From positions 1-64,000 of the forward strand of contig JAUMXH010000010.1 in NCBI GenBank assembly GCA_030529225.1: a stretch of 64,000 bases of DNA, in the 5' to 3' direction. Positions 45,431 through 56,000 of this stretch are shown in pieces. Every line of letters begins with the position of its first letter. Positions within the stretch are counted from its first letter, which is position 1. This DNA is from Bacillota bacterium (lineage in GTDB: Bacteria; Bacillota; Clostridia; Peptostreptococcales; Acidaminobacteraceae). A program made the position numbers and the translations under genes. Under the pieces are notes generated by a model. That model ran no database searches, was not told where the DNA came from, and saw nothing but the letters and a program-made list of their open reading frames with translations.

Positions 45431-47845
45431 ATGAAAGAACTTAAGAAACAGCTTGCGATATGGATTGTGTTCGCCATGCTGCTCAGTTCTTTTCCGTTCT
45501 CTCTCAGCGCAGACTCCGATATACGGGGGCACTGGGCGGAAAAGAATATTTCAACGATGAAAGAGCAAGGCTTGATCAGCGGATACGGAGACGGCTCATT
45601 TAGGCCGGACAAAGAAATCAGCAGGGCGGAATTTGTCGCCGCGCTGAACCGGATGATGGGCCTTACAGAGCCGGGCAGCTTCTCATTCTCCGATGTAAAG
45701 GAGAGCGACTGGTTTGCAAAAGAGCTCGCCATCGCAATCAAGTTTGGATATATCAGCGGATATGAGGACGGCAGTTTTCGTCCGATGCGACCTGTCAGCA
45801 GGTTGGAAGCGGCAGTCATGATTGCAAGGGTGAACAAACTCAAGGAACGCGTGAATCCGAGTGCGGAAGATCTGAAGGGCCTCAAGGATGAAAGTGCCAT
45901 CCCGAGCTGGGCGAGACAGGAACTCGCGGCGATCGTAAAGAGCGGGATTATGAAGGGCAAACTGAACGGGCTCTTCTCAGGCGAAAACAAGATTACGAGA
46001 GCCGAAGCCGTCGTGTCTCTTTCCAGAGCGAGGGAGCTGAAGGCTGAGTTCGGGGCAAGTTCAGAGACCAAGGGTGACGAGGAAGCCGCCAAGGTAGTGG
46101 AGAAGAAGGCGGAAACGAAGAAGCCCGCACCCGCTCCTGCGCCGAAGAAGCCGGCTCCGGCACCGAGGGCGGATGAAAAGGATGATGCACCGGCCGGTGG
46201 AAGCGGCGGTGGCGGTGGCGGCGGCGGAGCGCCGTCAGGTGACGCAGGCGGAAGCGACACGCCGTCGGACGGAGGATCTTCTGCAGGCGGAAGTGACGCG
46301 GCAGGCGAGAAGCCGTCACAGGACGGTGAGCCAAGAGTGGAGAACGACGGAGCGCAGGCAGGCGAGAAGGCACCGGCCGTCGAAAACCCGGCACCGAGCG
46401 GAGAGTCCGCGAATGAGGACGGCAGGGCGCCGAACGCGGGCGCTACACCGGGCAGCGACGATTCTTCTCAAGGCGGAGCGCAGGCAGGTGATGCAAGCGG
46501 GGCGCAGGCAGGCGATGCAGATGGCGCAGGCGGAGCGGCGGACATCGGCGCAGCGCCGGGCAGCGAGGGAGCGGGTCCCGGCGCCGACAATGGTGCAAGT
46601 AACAGCGGAGGCGACGCCGGGAGCGTCACACCGGGCGCAAATGACGCTCCGGGCGGGCAGGCTCCGGGAAGCAATGAATCAGAAGGCGATAATTCACAGG
46701 TTCCGGGAGGAAGTTCGGAAGCCGGGCAAGGACCATCCGGCAGCGACAATTCTTCTCAAGGCGGAACGCAGGATGGAGCCCAAGACGGATCACAGAACCA
46801 AGCTCCAAGACAGGACACGCCACCTCATAACGGACAGGGGGAAGGCACAGGCCAACAAGACTCGGCACCGGCTGAAAAGAGCATCGAGGAGTTGGTAAGC
46901 TTCCTGAGCACGGATCAGAACGACAACGTGACAACTTACAAAAAAGACGGAAAGATGCGGGCCATCCTATGGACCAAGGGCATTGAAGCTCCCGGCATCG
47001 ACGAAACCGGACGAACAGGAGATTTTCGAAAGCTTACCCATAACGCATTTGTAGACTATCTTATGAACTTCGTGCCGAACAAAAAATGGTACGACGTCAA
47101 TAAGGTTCGCGAGCTCGACAAGGCGCTCTGCTCAGGCGCGGTTGGGGCAAACATGCTGCACTGGTGGCTCGAACAGAATGATGACAAGGTACGCGCCTTT
47201 TTGGCCAAGGACCCGAGCAACGGAATCATCGGCAGCGACGGCGGGTATAACGATTTGAATACCTTCCTAAACTCGTTCAAAAATCAGCAGAAGAGCAGCA
47301 TTTTTGAAATGGTTACCCTTTACTTTGGGGGAGGAACCGGCGTATGGGCGGACCACACTATGGATCTCTTCATCAACGGATACAAAGCACCGAACAGCAA
47401 CGCGCTCAATTCGGAAGCTAAATATGAAAGGGATCGTAGGGGAGGTTTCTTCTACCCTGTCTTTGGAAAGACGAGATTAACCGATCGAAGCAATTCTCAA
47501 AGATACCATGTTTTTAACGAGCGAGTCAAACAGTGGCTCGGAGAAGGAAAGGCCATTGCGGTATCGTATGAGATTAACGGAACGGGATACGGACACATCT
47601 ACAATATTTGGGGCGCCGAGTTCAACCTGAACGGCAAGCTGACTGCCATCTTCATCTCGGATTCGGACGACTATAATGAACCGGAACTCGGAATGAAACG
47701 TTTGAACGTGAAGTATCAGAATGAACAGGGTCGAGTGAGAATCAGCAGCGACCCCACAAACCCAAACACAGGTGCCTTGGTTGTCGACCTCTACTCCCTC
47801 TCTTTGGGAACCGAGCAGTGGGATAGATACTTAAACGGAAACTAA
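45431..47845 (+). CDS. SLH-anchored IdeS/Mac-family (C66) cysteine protease
   Basis: An 804-residue secreted protein. A signal peptide (residues 1-27) is followed by three SLH domains (about 30-200; HWAEKN, GYGDGSFRP) that bind the secondary wall polymer. A long Pro/Ala then Gly/Ser/Gln/Asp-rich linker (about 213-480) leads to a C-terminal protease domain (about 485-804). That domain follows streptococcal IdeS throughout: ILWTKGIEAP, KKWYDVNK, LCSGAVGANMLHWWLEQN, FINGY, RGGFFYPVF, GHIYNIWGAEF and ISDSDD. The catalytic set is complete: Lys558, Cys567, His722, Asp744 and Asp746. IdeS enzymes cut immunoglobulin heavy chains below the hinge. The ATG at 45431 is chosen for the signal peptide and upstream AGGTGG. 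An immunoglobulin substrate is inferred. Confidence 0.88.
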   Translation: MKELKKQLAIWIVFAMLLSSFPFSLSADSDIRGHWAEKNISTMKEQGLISGYGDGSFRPDKEISRAEFVAALNRMMGLTEPGSFSFSDVKESDWFAKELAIAIKFGYISGYEDGSFRPMRPVSRLEAAVMIARVNKLKERVNPSAEDLKGLKDESAIPSWARQELAAIVKSGIMKGKLNGLFSGENKITRAEAVVSLSRARELKAEFGASSETKGDEEAAKVVEKKAETKKPAPAPAPKKPAPAPRADEKDDAPAGGSGGGGGGGGAPSGDAGGSDTPSDGGSSAGGSDAAGEKPSQDGEPRVENDGAQAGEKAPAVENPAPSGESANEDGRAPNAGATPGSDDSSQGGAQAGDASGAQAGDADGAGGAADIGAAPGSEGAGPGADNGASNSGGDAGSVTPGANDAPGGQAPGSNESEGDNSQVPGGSSEAGQGPSGSDNSSQGGTQDGAQDGSQNQAPRQDTPPHNGQGEGTGQQDSAPAEKSIEELVSFLSTDQNDNVTTYKKDGKMRAILWTKGIEAPGIDETGRTGDFRKLTHNAFVDYLMNFVPNKKWYDVNKVRELDKALCSGAVGANMLHWWLEQNDDKVRAFLAKDPSNGIIGSDGGYNDLNTFLNSFKNQQKSSIFEMVTLYFGGGTGVWADHTMDLFINGYKAPNSNALNSEAKYERDRRGGFFYPVFGKTRLTDRSNSQRYHVFNERVKQWLGEGKAIAVSYEINGTGYGHIYNIWGAEFNLNGKLTAIFISDSDDYNEPELGMKRLNVKYQNEQGRVRISSDPTNPNTGALVVDLYSLSLGTEQWDRYLNGN
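46451..46772 (+). repeat. 34-bp direct repeats in the linker of the IdeS-like gene
   Basis: The copies at 46451-46484 and 46739-46772 differ at 2 of 34 bases and lie exactly 288 bases (96 codons) apart, within low-complexity sequence. Recombination between them would shorten the linker in frame. Confidence 0.75.
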
Positions 47846-47956
47846 ACGATTTGTGAGGCATCAAACAAAGCATCGCCCAAAACAAGGAAAAAATTATCCT
47901 GACCCGAGCTAGGGGGTGCGTGATGCCGGCAGGATACAAAATAGTGGTGGTCCTCA

Positions 47957-47969
47957 AAAGTTAAACTTT
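47957..47969 (+). promoter_or_regulatory. Isolated AAAGTTAAACTTT palindrome
   Basis: A 13-base palindrome around a central A, sharing AAGTTAAACTT with the two words that flank the XRE leader. It lies 4 bases before the terminator stem after the IdeS-like gene. Function is unknown. Confidence 0.4.
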
Positions 47970-47972
47970 ATA

Positions 47973-48006
47973 AGCGTAGCAGTTTTATGGCTGCTACGCT
48001 TTTTTT
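47973..48006 (+). terminator. Intrinsic terminator after the IdeS-like gene
   Basis: A perfect 10-bp stem AGCGTAGCAG / CTGCTACGCT with an 8-base loop, then a run of T. It separates this gene from the convergent dimer-glycosylase gene. Confidence 0.9.
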
Positions 48007-48022
48007 ATTCCCTCGGTTTCCC

Positions 48023-48391
48023 TTACAGACGCAGAAAAATCCCCTTTTGTTCCAGATTACGGAGACAGTCCTCGAGGTAGTCTTCGTCGTGCTCCGGGTA
48101 GATCGGACTTCCGGTCTCAACAAGTTCCAAGTCAACGTAGGCTTCCAGGCTTTTTCCCCGGTAGTCCTTGTCCAGCCATTCCGGGGAAGCGCGGTAAGCT
48201 CTCGCGCTCATTTCTTTCATCACCAAAACGTGATAGCGGTACAAAAGGTAGGGCGGATGATCAAATACGTAGTTTACGGTCGCGTGTTTTCTACCCCAGC
48301 CCCTTCCTCTGAGGGCGCAACACTCCCTGTGCTGACCCAGGAGCTGATGTTTGGGAAGCAAGGGGATCAAACGCTCGTGCCACAGTCTCAT
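48023..48391 (-). CDS. Pyrimidine-dimer DNA glycosylase-like protein
   Basis: A 122-residue protein of the family related to T4 endonuclease V. It begins MRLWHERLIPLLPKHQLLGQ and continues with HRECCALRG and HATVNYVF near residue 38, then SPIYPEHDEDYL near 93. Family members are expected to incise DNA at UV dimers, although many bacterial ones are uncharacterised. Its start overlaps the upstream DUF1722 gene by 4 bases, so the two are made together. Confidence 0.8.
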   Translation of the reverse strand: MRLWHERLIPLLPKHQLLGQHRECCALRGRGWGRKHATVNYVFDHPPYLLYRYHVLVMKEMSARAYRASPEWLDKDYRGKSLEAYVDLELVETGSPIYPEHDEDYLEDCLRNLEQKGIFLRL

Positions 48392-48771
48392 AAGCCCCCT
48401 CCTCCTATCAGTGAAGATTCAGATAGATATTCATTCGGGTATTTGACAAGCAAGGCCCTCACATAGTTTCTAAGCGACTCTTCCTGTTTCCTGCCATTCC
48501 GGTAGTCCTCGAGCAGCACAAGAAACGCCTCTTTTTCCTCCACGCTCGCCTGCTTCTTAAAGTAGCCCCAAACGTGCTGATAGGCATTGATGCAATCCTT
48601 CGGGCTCTCCTCGCGCTCCAAGGCGAACGCAATCTTCTCCTGCAAGCATGCGTAGTCGGGGGCATCACTTTTCAGGTATTCTCTGATCTCTAAATAAGAC
48701 TTGTGGGATTTGCTGAGGACTTTGTACTTGTGCCTCGCCCACAGTTTCCGGCTCTCACTTATCCCTCGCAT
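48388..48771 (-). CDS. DUF1722 (YbgA-like) protein
   Basis: A 127-residue single DUF1722 domain: KLWARHKYKVLSKSHKSYLE at the N-terminus, VWGYFKKQAS and LLEDYRNGR in the middle, RALLVKYPNEYL near the end. In other bacteria this domain stands alone or fused to another module and often lies beside photolyase or other UV-repair genes; its activity is unproven. The start at 48771 is chosen because GAGGGG lies 8 bases upstream; 18 further in-frame codons are unsupported. Confidence 0.82.
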   Translation of the reverse strand: MRGISESRKLWARHKYKVLSKSHKSYLEIREYLKSDAPDYACLQEKIAFALEREESPKDCINAYQHVWGYFKKQASVEEKEAFLVLLEDYRNGRKQEESLRNYVRALLVKYPNEYLSESSLIGGGGL

Positions 48772-48835
48772 CCAAGTTACCCCTCTCCTTTCGCAAACTT
48801 GCCGCGTCTCAGAGCGTTCTGTCATAAAGCCTTTC

Positions 48836-49396
48836 TTATCGGTACTGAAAGAGGGTTTCCTTTCTAAGCGCTTCCGCCGCTTCCTCGCCCACCAGGATGC
48901 TCACGAGTTCGATTGCCAAGCGGAAGGCGGTAGCAGGCCCCATCGAGGTCACCACGTTCTTGTCCACCGCGACCGCGTCCTTCACATACTCTTTGAATCC
49001 CACCTTTCGATCAAAGCCCGGATAGCAGGTTCCCACAATCTCAGGAGCAATGCCCGCTTCCTGCAGAATGATCGGAGACGCGCAGATGGATGCCAGGGTC
49101 TTGCCCTCCCTATCATAGAAGGCTTTGAAGAGTTCCACCACCTTTGCATTGTCTCTCAGGTTGGTGGCACCGGGAAGCCCGCCCGGAGTAATTAACGCGT
49201 CATAGCTTTCGCTCTCTTTCAGCTCATCCAAAAGAAGGTCGGCCTTCACCTTGATTCCGTGCGCGCCCTCCACTTGCAAATCTTGATGGATGCTGCACAT
49301 GTCCACCTTGATTCCGGCCCTCCTCAAAATATCTACGATCGTAATCGCCTCGATTTCTTCAAATCCGTTCGCCAAAAATACAAGCGCCTGTTTCAT
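48836..49396 (-). CDS. DJ-1/PfpI family protein
   Basis: A 186-residue protein of the DJ-1/ThiJ/PfpI superfamily. It begins QALVFLANGFEEIEAI with the conserved Glu. The nucleophile elbow LASICASPIIL holds the cysteine near residue 101, and ITPGGLPGATNL lies before it. Relatives act as glyoxalase/deglycase-type enzymes or redox chaperones. The start at 49396 has AAGGAAG upstream; the longer frame to 49552 adds 52 unrelated residues and is rejected. Confidence 0.9.
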   Translation of the reverse strand: MKQALVFLANGFEEIEAITIVDILRRAGIKVDMCSIHQDLQVEGAHGIKVKADLLLDELKESESYDALITPGGLPGATNLRDNAKVVELFKAFYDREGKTLASICASPIILQEAGIAPEIVGTCYPGFDRKVGFKEYVKDAVAVDKNVVTSMGPATAFRLAIELVSILVGEEAAEALRKETLFQYR

Positions 49397-49907
49397 TGTC
49401 TCACTTCCTTTCTCCACTCCTTCAAGCTGCCGCTTCTTATTAAAAAGTATATCATAAAACGCGCCGGCGGCAAATGCGCTTTTCAATTCCCCTTCTCCCG
49501 CAAAGCCTTTTCCCTCTGCGCGGCTTATGGCATGCTCACAATTTTTTGACAATCAAACTTTTCAGCCGGGAACCCGAAATACATCCCATGTCCCGACTCG
49601 CTGCTTGGAGCTATTAAATATAACACTTTCACAAAAAAATACATGAATTCACATTTTAAAAATTCTTCAAACATGAATAGAAAGAATGCAACAAAAGTAT
49701 TTTAATTCCTGTTCTTTTTTTATGGAAAGATTGATTTTTCTCCCTCATTTTCATAGTTTGAAACTCAAATAATAACAAGAATTATTTATATTTATTACGA
49801 TTTAGAAATATAATAAAAGAATTTAAAAAATCAGGACTCTCTCCTACAAACGTTAAAATACATAGGTTTTTACGCACTTCATTAAAATTTCTTCAAAAAT
49901 TGCGCCC
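49397..49907. other. A/T-rich non-coding region
   Basis: About 510 bases with no convincing gene on either strand. Base composition falls sharply from about 49600 on, compared with the flanking genes. It probably includes the DJ-1 promoter on the minus strand and the distal control region of the giant protease. No repeat or RNA was recognised. Confidence 0.6.
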
Positions 49908-49936
49908 TTGTATTTTTTCTAACTAATAATTATAAT
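49908..49936 (+). promoter_or_regulatory. SigmaA promoter of the subtilisin-like protease gene
   Basis: TTGTAT (49908-49913), a 17-base spacer and TATAAT (49931-49936). Transcription would start near 49943, giving a leader of about 150 bases. Confidence 0.75.
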
Positions 49937-49974
49937 CAGAACCGTCTCAGTAATGATAATTATAACTAATAAGA
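49921..49974 (+). promoter_or_regulatory. Paired A/T operator-like elements (Fur/PerR-like)
   Basis: AACTAATAATTATAATCAG and TGATAATTATAACTAATAAG lie on either side of the predicted transcription start in roughly inverted orientation. Both are rich in the ATAATTATAA-type words bound by Fur-family repressors. Such words also arise by chance in A/T-rich DNA. Confidence 0.35.
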
Positions 49975-50092
49975 AATAGTCTCCACGCACTATTTTTTAT
50001 TATGCCGGCGGCAAATTTGTTTTTTTGTGCAGGCTTTGTTCATTATTGCAGACCAAGGAAAAATAGCATTCATAAAGAAAGGAGAATTGATT

Positions 50093-53000
50093 TTGAGTAG
50101 ACTGTATAAAAAGTATCTCAGCTTTTTATTATCCGTGCTTCTCACATTTACCGGCACGGGCCCTCTGTTTGCGGATTCCGACTCCCATCGATACCAAGAA
50201 GGGGAGGCCGCGGCAATCACAAAAGAGGTATTGAAAGAAAAGTACCCCCTCTCTTCGGCATACCTGAATGCCGAGCAGGAGAACAGCGAAACTTCTGAAA
50301 AAATCTATGTCCTACAGTTTGAAGACGGCCGTAAGGACGAGATGCTTGAGAAACTTTCTAAAATCGAAGGGTTGGAACTCAAGTATCAGTATGACAGCAT
50401 CTTTGAAGGCGCCTCTGTCAAGGTCGGCGCGGACAAGCTTGCGAAGATTCGCGACATGGACGGGATCAAACACATACAGGAAAACGGAACCTTCGTTCCG
50501 AAGATGGTCTCGGCCAAAGAGATGACAAAGATCAAAGAAGCCTATGATTACAACGAAGAAGCGCTGAAAACCCTTCCCGAAGAACAACGAAACGCGGGAA
50601 AGCTGGACGGAAGAGGCATCATCGTTGCGGTGATCGACTCGGGGATCGATGTCGGCCACGAAGCCATGAGGATAGATGAAGAAGCCAAGCCCTTCATGAA
50701 AATAAAGCATGAAGACATTGCGCCGGGCTTTACCGACAAGGTGCCTCATGGCTTTAGTTATGTCGGCGGCGGAAGCGACTTGATGGACAAGGTCATCGCG
50801 GGCCACGGCATGCACTGCGCGGGCATCATCGCCGGAAACAGCGACAGACTGAAAGGCGTGGTTCCGAACGCTCAGATTTTCTCCTACCGAATCTTCTCCG
50901 ACCAATATTATGAAGGAGATCCTGAAAAAGTAGCCGGCATGTATGAATTCGGCGGCGACGATTCGGTCTATCATGCAATCGATGACGCAGTCAAGCACGG
51001 CGCCGATGTCATCAGCATGAGCATCGGTCAGGCCGGAAACGGATACGCCGGCGACCTCTACTACGAAACGGTCAATCGAGCGGCCGAGCGCGGCGTGGTC
51101 ATCGTTTCCGCAATCGGAAACTACGGATCCGCCTCTTCGGACAACACATTTGACAACAGCCCGGTGAATGAACTCGGTCTGACCGACACCAGTGCGATGA
51201 CCTATTATTCGGGCATCGGAAGAATCCTGGCAGTCGGCTCCGTAACCAACGTAAACCGTGAGTCAAAACTCATCCAAATCGGCGACAAGAGCTACCCGTA
51301 CACCACGCTCGGAACCGAGCAGGCCAACGAGAAGGCGATGAAGGCCAATGTGGGCGACCTGGACTTTGTATTCGTGGGACACGGTCGTGCATCCGCCTAC
51401 AAGGGCTTGAATGTGGACGGCAAAATTGTAATCGCCCTCAGGGACGGAGCGAGAAACAAGGGCAGCAGAATCGTCGACAAAATCAAGCTTGCCAAGGAGA
51501 AAAAGGCAAAGGGAATCATCCTCCTAAATGCCCCGATCTCTTACAGCAGGGACAATTACCAAGAGTACCCGATCATCAGCTACGCGAACGATCCCGGCAT
51601 GTCGAAGGTAGTCGAAGACGGCCGTATCTTTGCTATCAGCTTGAACGGCAAGGACGGAGACCTTTTGAGGAAGCAAATCGCGGAGAAGGCAAATCAAGCC
51701 GTCAGCTTCCCGAATGAAACCGTGATGACTCCCCTCACCGCCCAAGCCAAGGTTTCAGGCTTTACAGGATGGGGCCCGAACGCGGAGCTCGAACTCAAGC
51801 CGGAACTCGTAGCTCCCGGTGAAAACGTCTTCTCATCTATGAACCGCGACAAGTACGGTCACATGTCAGGGACGTCGATGGCGACACCGCATGTGGCGGG
51901 CGTCAGTGCGATGATGGTGCAGAAGGTAAACGAGCTGGTCAAGCACCCGTTCTTTGCGGAAATCGGAAAGAGCGACACCAACAAAATCCTCTTGATGAAC
52001 AGCGCCGAGCCGATGAAGGACTACATCAATACCGCGCTCGAAGTCTCTCCGAGAAGACAGGGCGCCGGCATGGTCAGAGCCGACAAGGCGATCAGAAATC
52101 AGGTTTTTGTTACCCACAACAAAAAGGCTTACGTACAGCTGAAGGATTTCACCGAGGACAGCAAGAGCTTCACCTTGAGACTGGACAACCTTTCGGATAC
52201 GGACAGAAGCTTTGAACTCGATTACAGCAAGATTCTCTGCGAGGGCGTGAAGGTTCAACAGAAACTTTCTTTGAAGCCGGACAAGATTAAGATCGGCGAG
52301 TTCGAGGACAGTTTTGATACCGAAGATGTAAAAGTCAGCGTGCCTGTAGAGATGGACGGCGCGGAAATTAGCAGCGAGAAGAGCGAAATCACCGTTCCCA
52401 CAAAGTCACACGCGGAACTCAGCTTCACCTTGAGGACCCCGAGTGTGGATTCAAACGCGGAAGGAAAATTCGTCGAGGGCTTCCTCTACTTTAAATCCAA
52501 GGATGAAAACGCCTATCCGAGCCTCTCTATCCCTTACCTGGGCTTCAAGGGCGACTGGCAAAAGGGCCGCATCATCGACAAACCGATGTGGGAAGAAGAT
52601 TCGGTCTACAAGCACACCACCGTGGTCGGCATCTACGCGAGCGACGAGCACGGCAACGAAATCAAATACAAGATTTTGGGCGTGGACAAGAGTGCCTACC
52701 CTAGAATCAAAGGGCCGCACGGCTACGAATATGACGAAGAAAGACTCAAAGCGGGCCACATGGTAGATCCGAACAAGATCGCCTTCTCGGTCGGCTTCCT
52801 GGCGGCAAACCCGAAACAGGTTTCGCTCAGAATGATTGCCCTGAGAGAGGTCAAAGACCTGGAAGTGGCCATCCTGAATGATAAGAAGGAGCCGATTCGA
52901 ATCGTTTCGACTTCTCAGAACTACAGGAAGCAAATCCACAATGTCATCCACGAAAGTGACTGGCAGGCGAGGGTCTTCCACAGACCGAACCTGCTCTTCC

Positions 53001-56000
53001 AATGGGACGGCAAGGTCTACGACGCCAAAAAGGGCGAGATGAAACTCGTGCCTTCGGGGCAGTACTACTACAGGATCCGCGCGAAGGTCAAGGATACCGA
53101 GGACTACGAGGAAACCCTGATGCCGGTGAAGGTCGACAACAGCGAGCCGAAGGCGGGCAAGGTCGGTCAGAAGATCTCGGAAGACGGACACGGCAGAGAC
53201 ATCACCTTTACGATTGAAGATGAGAACGAATTGATGTTCGTCGGCGCTTCTTTGGACAACAAACCGGTCGAGGTGAAAAAGCTTTCGGAACACGAGTACA
53301 AGATTGAGAATCTGAAGCTCAACGAATTGACCAAATCAAGGCTGCACATCGAGGCGATGGACTACGCGACCAACCTGATGGAGCCGATTGAAATCGACTT
53401 GAACGACAAGTTCCTGGAACTCAAAAACTACGAGGAAGTTCTCAAGGGAGAGTCGGATACGCTGCAGGCGAGCATCGAAAACGATAGCGTTGCTCTGATT
53501 GAGGCCTTCCAAGGCGAAAAGGCGTTGGACCTTGTGAGAACAGGCTCTACTTTTGAGGTCAAACTCGATAACAACGTGGAAGATCTCAGACTCCTCGCGA
53601 AGGATGAGGACGGAAACGTGATCGGAGAAGACAGGGTGCTCCTCCAAGCTCTGAAGGCGGTACCGGGCGCGCCGCAAAAGCACGGCTACGGGGCGACGGA
53701 CTACGAGAAGATGTCGGATGACGAAAGCGCAAGATTTAGAAGGGCACTCGACTACGGTCTCCTCAACTACTACATCATCACCGCGAGCGCAAGGTTCATC
53801 ACCGAGGAGAACGGAAGATACTACTTCAACCCAAGCAGCGTTTGGGCGATCGAACTTGACGAGACCGCCGGGTTCAACCTGGAGGATTACAACCTGGAGG
53901 CGACCGCTTACAACATTCTCGCGGAAGGCCACGAGGACTATCAGCCGACCTGGTCTTGGCAGGGCAGTGCAGACTCGGTGCCGGACGAGCCGAACATCAG
54001 GGTCTACGACGGAACCAACATCATCAACCTGACCTTTACCGAAAAGAGCAGCGGAAGACTGATCTTCTCGAGGGGCGTTCTGGTGATGCTGGATACCTCA
54101 AAGCCTGAACTCAGCTTGGATGAGGGCATCCTCGATCAGGATAAAAAAGTCATTTACGCGAACTCTAACGAGATTACCATTATGGGACAGATCAGGGACA
54201 ACCTGGACGAGGTGTACCTGGATCTGAACGGAGACAACATTGTGACCAAGCTCAAGCAGGGCGACTTCTTCGGAAACACCCACGCGAGATTTGAAAAGAA
54301 AATCACGGTGCAGGACGGAGATATCGTGACCTTTAAAACCAAGGACAGGTTCGGAAACCACGAGGAAATCCACTACACAATCGTGATGGACAACGTGGCT
54401 CCGCTCATCGAAATCGGGGAGGACTTGGACAAAGACAGCACCCTGGAGGTAAGGGTCAGCGATGAGAACGCCCTCAGGGACGGCAGCACCCAGGTACTGG
54501 TCAACGGACGACCGTACAGGGACGGCAGCAAGCTCGGCGACTACAACGAGGAAGGCAAGTTCTTTATCGAGGTAACGGCCGTGGACAAGGCCGGCAACGT
54601 AGCGGAAGCGACAAAGGAAATCGGTCTTGCGGACGAAGATAAGGACTTTTCTAAGGTAACGTTGAGCAAAAACACATTCACGAAGGAAGAAGCAAAAGAA
54701 ATCAGCCGCTTTATCAATCTGCCGGAGGGCATGCAGGTCATAGACAGCGGGGCGATCGATTTGGAAAGCACCGAGGAACAGGACTACAGCATCGTCGTGC
54801 AGAATGCCTTCGGCGTGAAGGCCAAGCTGACCTTCAAGGTCAGAATCGGTCAGGCGGATAGTCCGGAGATCGACCTGGACAAGATCACCTTGAAGAAGGC
54901 GGAATTCCTGGCGGAAGAATTGAGTGAGATCAAGAACCTCTTCGACCTTCCTGCCGGCGTCATCGCGAGGGTCGAAAAGCTGGACGCTTCTACCGAGGGC
55001 GAGAAAGAGCTCAAGGTGAAGTTCATCAACCAAGCAAACGGCAAGAGCGTGGACAAGGTGTTCCAAATTACGGTTTTACCGGAGCTCAAGGCGGAGCTGA
55101 AAAAATCCAAGCTCACCCTCAACGAGCTCAAGCAGATCGCGAACCTGATCAAAGAGGACGCAAGATTCCACTTTGCCTTTGAGAAGGCTCCAAAAGAGGA
55201 GATCGGTCTGCAGAGAATTGGAATCAAGATTCAGGACAAGTACGGTCACGAAAAAGTGATGTACTTTGACATCGAGGTACTTTCAAATCCTGCGGTGCCG
55301 GCTCCTAAGACACCTGAACAGAGCGGAAACAGCGGTTCAAGCCAATCGAGCCCTTCGGGTTCTTCCGATTCGGGACGCTCGGATCGCGCGCACATAAAGG
55401 ATGAGGGGCTACCAAAGTCCAAGATCAAAAAGGATGAGGACAAGACAAAGGCGGATCTAACGAAGATTCAGATTTCAGACATAGACGGACACTGGGCAAA
55501 GGAGGTAATTCTAAAGGCATTGAGCGAGGCGTTGATCAAAGGATATCCGGACGGCAGCTTCAAACCGAACAACGAGGCGTCAAGAAGCGAGTTCGCGTCC
55601 CTGGTCAACCGACTGTTCAAGTATGAGAGCAAGAAATTTATAGAGTTTGAAGATGTAGAGCGAGACGCGTGGTACCAGAACGACCTACAAGCCCTCGTAG
55701 ACAAGGGCATCGTGAAGGGATCGGGATCTCTGTTCATGCCGGCAAAGGCAATTACCAGAGAAGAGATTGCGAGCATGCTCGTCAGATACATCGAACGGGA
55801 AAAACCGGATCTGCTGAAAGGTGAGCTCAAGGAGTGGAACTTTGTTGACAAAGAAGAAATTTCCGACTGGGCGAAGGCGGATGTGAAAAAAGCTTACAGT
55901 TTGGGCTTGTTGTCGGGAGACGACAGAAACATGCTGATGGCTAAGAAGACTGCCACAAGGGCGGAATTAGTCAAAATGATTTACAATTTTAAGAACGTGT

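Noticed and set aside
46173-46898. Long Arg/Thr-rich plus-strand and Pro/Ser-rich minus-strand frames over the IdeS linker
   Set aside because: They are out-of-frame shadows of the G/C-rich repetitive linker.
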